Shown here: positions 6,021 through 6,360 of the stretch, piece by piece
Numbering within the stretch: position 1 is the stretch's first letter
Layout of the letters: each line of letters opens with the position of its first letter
Assembly (NCBI GenBank): GCA_900553165.1
Contig: USCN01000078.1
Location: 1 to 6,360 of the forward strand
Length of the DNA stretch: 6,360 nt
Reading direction: 5' to 3'
Origin: an uncultured Collinsella sp.
GTDB lineage: Bacteria > Actinomycetota > Coriobacteriia > Coriobacteriales > Coriobacteriaceae
Notes under the pieces: generated by a model
The model's input: only the letters and a program-made list of their open reading frames with translations
What the model was told of the DNA's origin: nothing
The model's database searches: none
Made by a program: the position numbers and the translations under genes

Positions 6021-6360
6021 AAGGTTGTAGGTGACTACTTGAGGTTCGGCGGGTTTGACGAAGATGGTTGGATCCGGCTGCTCCGCGCGGACGAACTTGA
6101 CGGTCACGGCCTCAAAGCCCGCCTTGTGCAGAACATCAGCGTAGACGCGCGCCTGCAGGGCGTGCTTCTCCTGCAGCTGATCCGGCGTCTCGTCCGGTGT
6201 GCCGCCCGTCTTGTAGTCGATGACCAGCGCGCGCGACGGATCGGCCGGGTCGGTTGCCAAAGCGTCGATGGCGCCCTCGGCATATGCACCGTAGCGGGCA
6301 ATGTCCTTGTCCTCACAGCCCAGCGAAAAGAACGGCACCTCGGCGCGAACGCACGGCCAC
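6018..6360 (-). CDS. C-terminal PD-(D/E)XK nuclease domain of an AddA/RecB-type helicase-nuclease (partial)
   Basis: Only the last ~114 codons are present; the frame is open to the right edge and ends in TAG at 6018. The visible residues carry the RecB-family nuclease core in order: an acidic residue in VRAEVPFF, GAIDAL with the metal-binding Asp, VIDYKTGG with the Asp and Lys of the D-x-K motif, and QARVYADVL, the Q-x3-Y helix. A closing strand before the C-terminus resembles the end of AddA. In AddA-type proteins this domain follows a UvrD/SF1 helicase and cuts DNA during double-strand-break processing with AddB. The helicase part would lie outside the window, so the full architecture is inferred. 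A RecB-like Cas4 or a stand-alone nuclease is possible but less likely. A GTG at 6338 could be mistaken for a start, but the conserved acidic segment continues upstream of it. Confidence 0.7.
   Translation of the reverse strand, partial: WPCVRAEVPFFSLGCEDKDIARYGAYAEGAIDALATDPADPSRALVIDYKTGGTPDETPDQLQEKHALQARVYADVLHKAGFEAVTVKFVRAEQPDPTIFVKPAEPQVVTYNL

Overview
The window looks like a chromosomal segment of a high-GC actinobacterium, most likely of the class Coriobacteriia (Collinsella-like). I base this on the long DnaE with a charged insertion in its PHP domain, its near absence of TTA/CTA/TCA codons, and its general sequence character. The genus is recalled from family knowledge and was not checked by a search. 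Every gene I can support lies on the minus strand, so transcription runs from right to left.

In transcription order the layout is as follows. (1) 6360-6018 holds the last ~114 codons of a RecB-family PD-(D/E)XK nuclease domain, probably the C-terminus of an AddA/UvrD-type helicase-nuclease that starts outside the window. (2) 5882-5375 is a DUF3284-family gene whose N- and C-terminal parts are in different frames, so it is broken by a single frameshift near 5742-5750 or carries a sequence error there. (3) 5271-4072 is a 399-residue, 12-helix MFS transporter. It is AT-richer than its neighbours and uses codons they avoid, so it is probably acquired DNA. (4) 4088-3939 is a possible 49-residue small ORF overlapping the transporter's 3' end. 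(5) 3832-29 is a complete dnaE for the DNA polymerase III alpha subunit, with an apparently intact PHP proofreading site, palm aspartates and a clamp-binding motif. (6) Bases 1-10 carry a strong Shine-Dalgarno sequence on the minus strand just after the dnaE stop, so another gene probably begins beyond the left edge.

The genes do not form an evident pathway. The nuclease fragment and DnaE belong to DNA repair and replication, while the DUF3284 gene and the transporter look like accessory genes between them. I find no RNA gene, CRISPR array, recognisable insertion sequence or prophage gene. I do not see an undescribed multi-gene system. The items most worth a second look are the DUF3284 frameshift, the small overlapping ORF, the atypical transporter cassette, and two lineage-type oddities inside DnaE.
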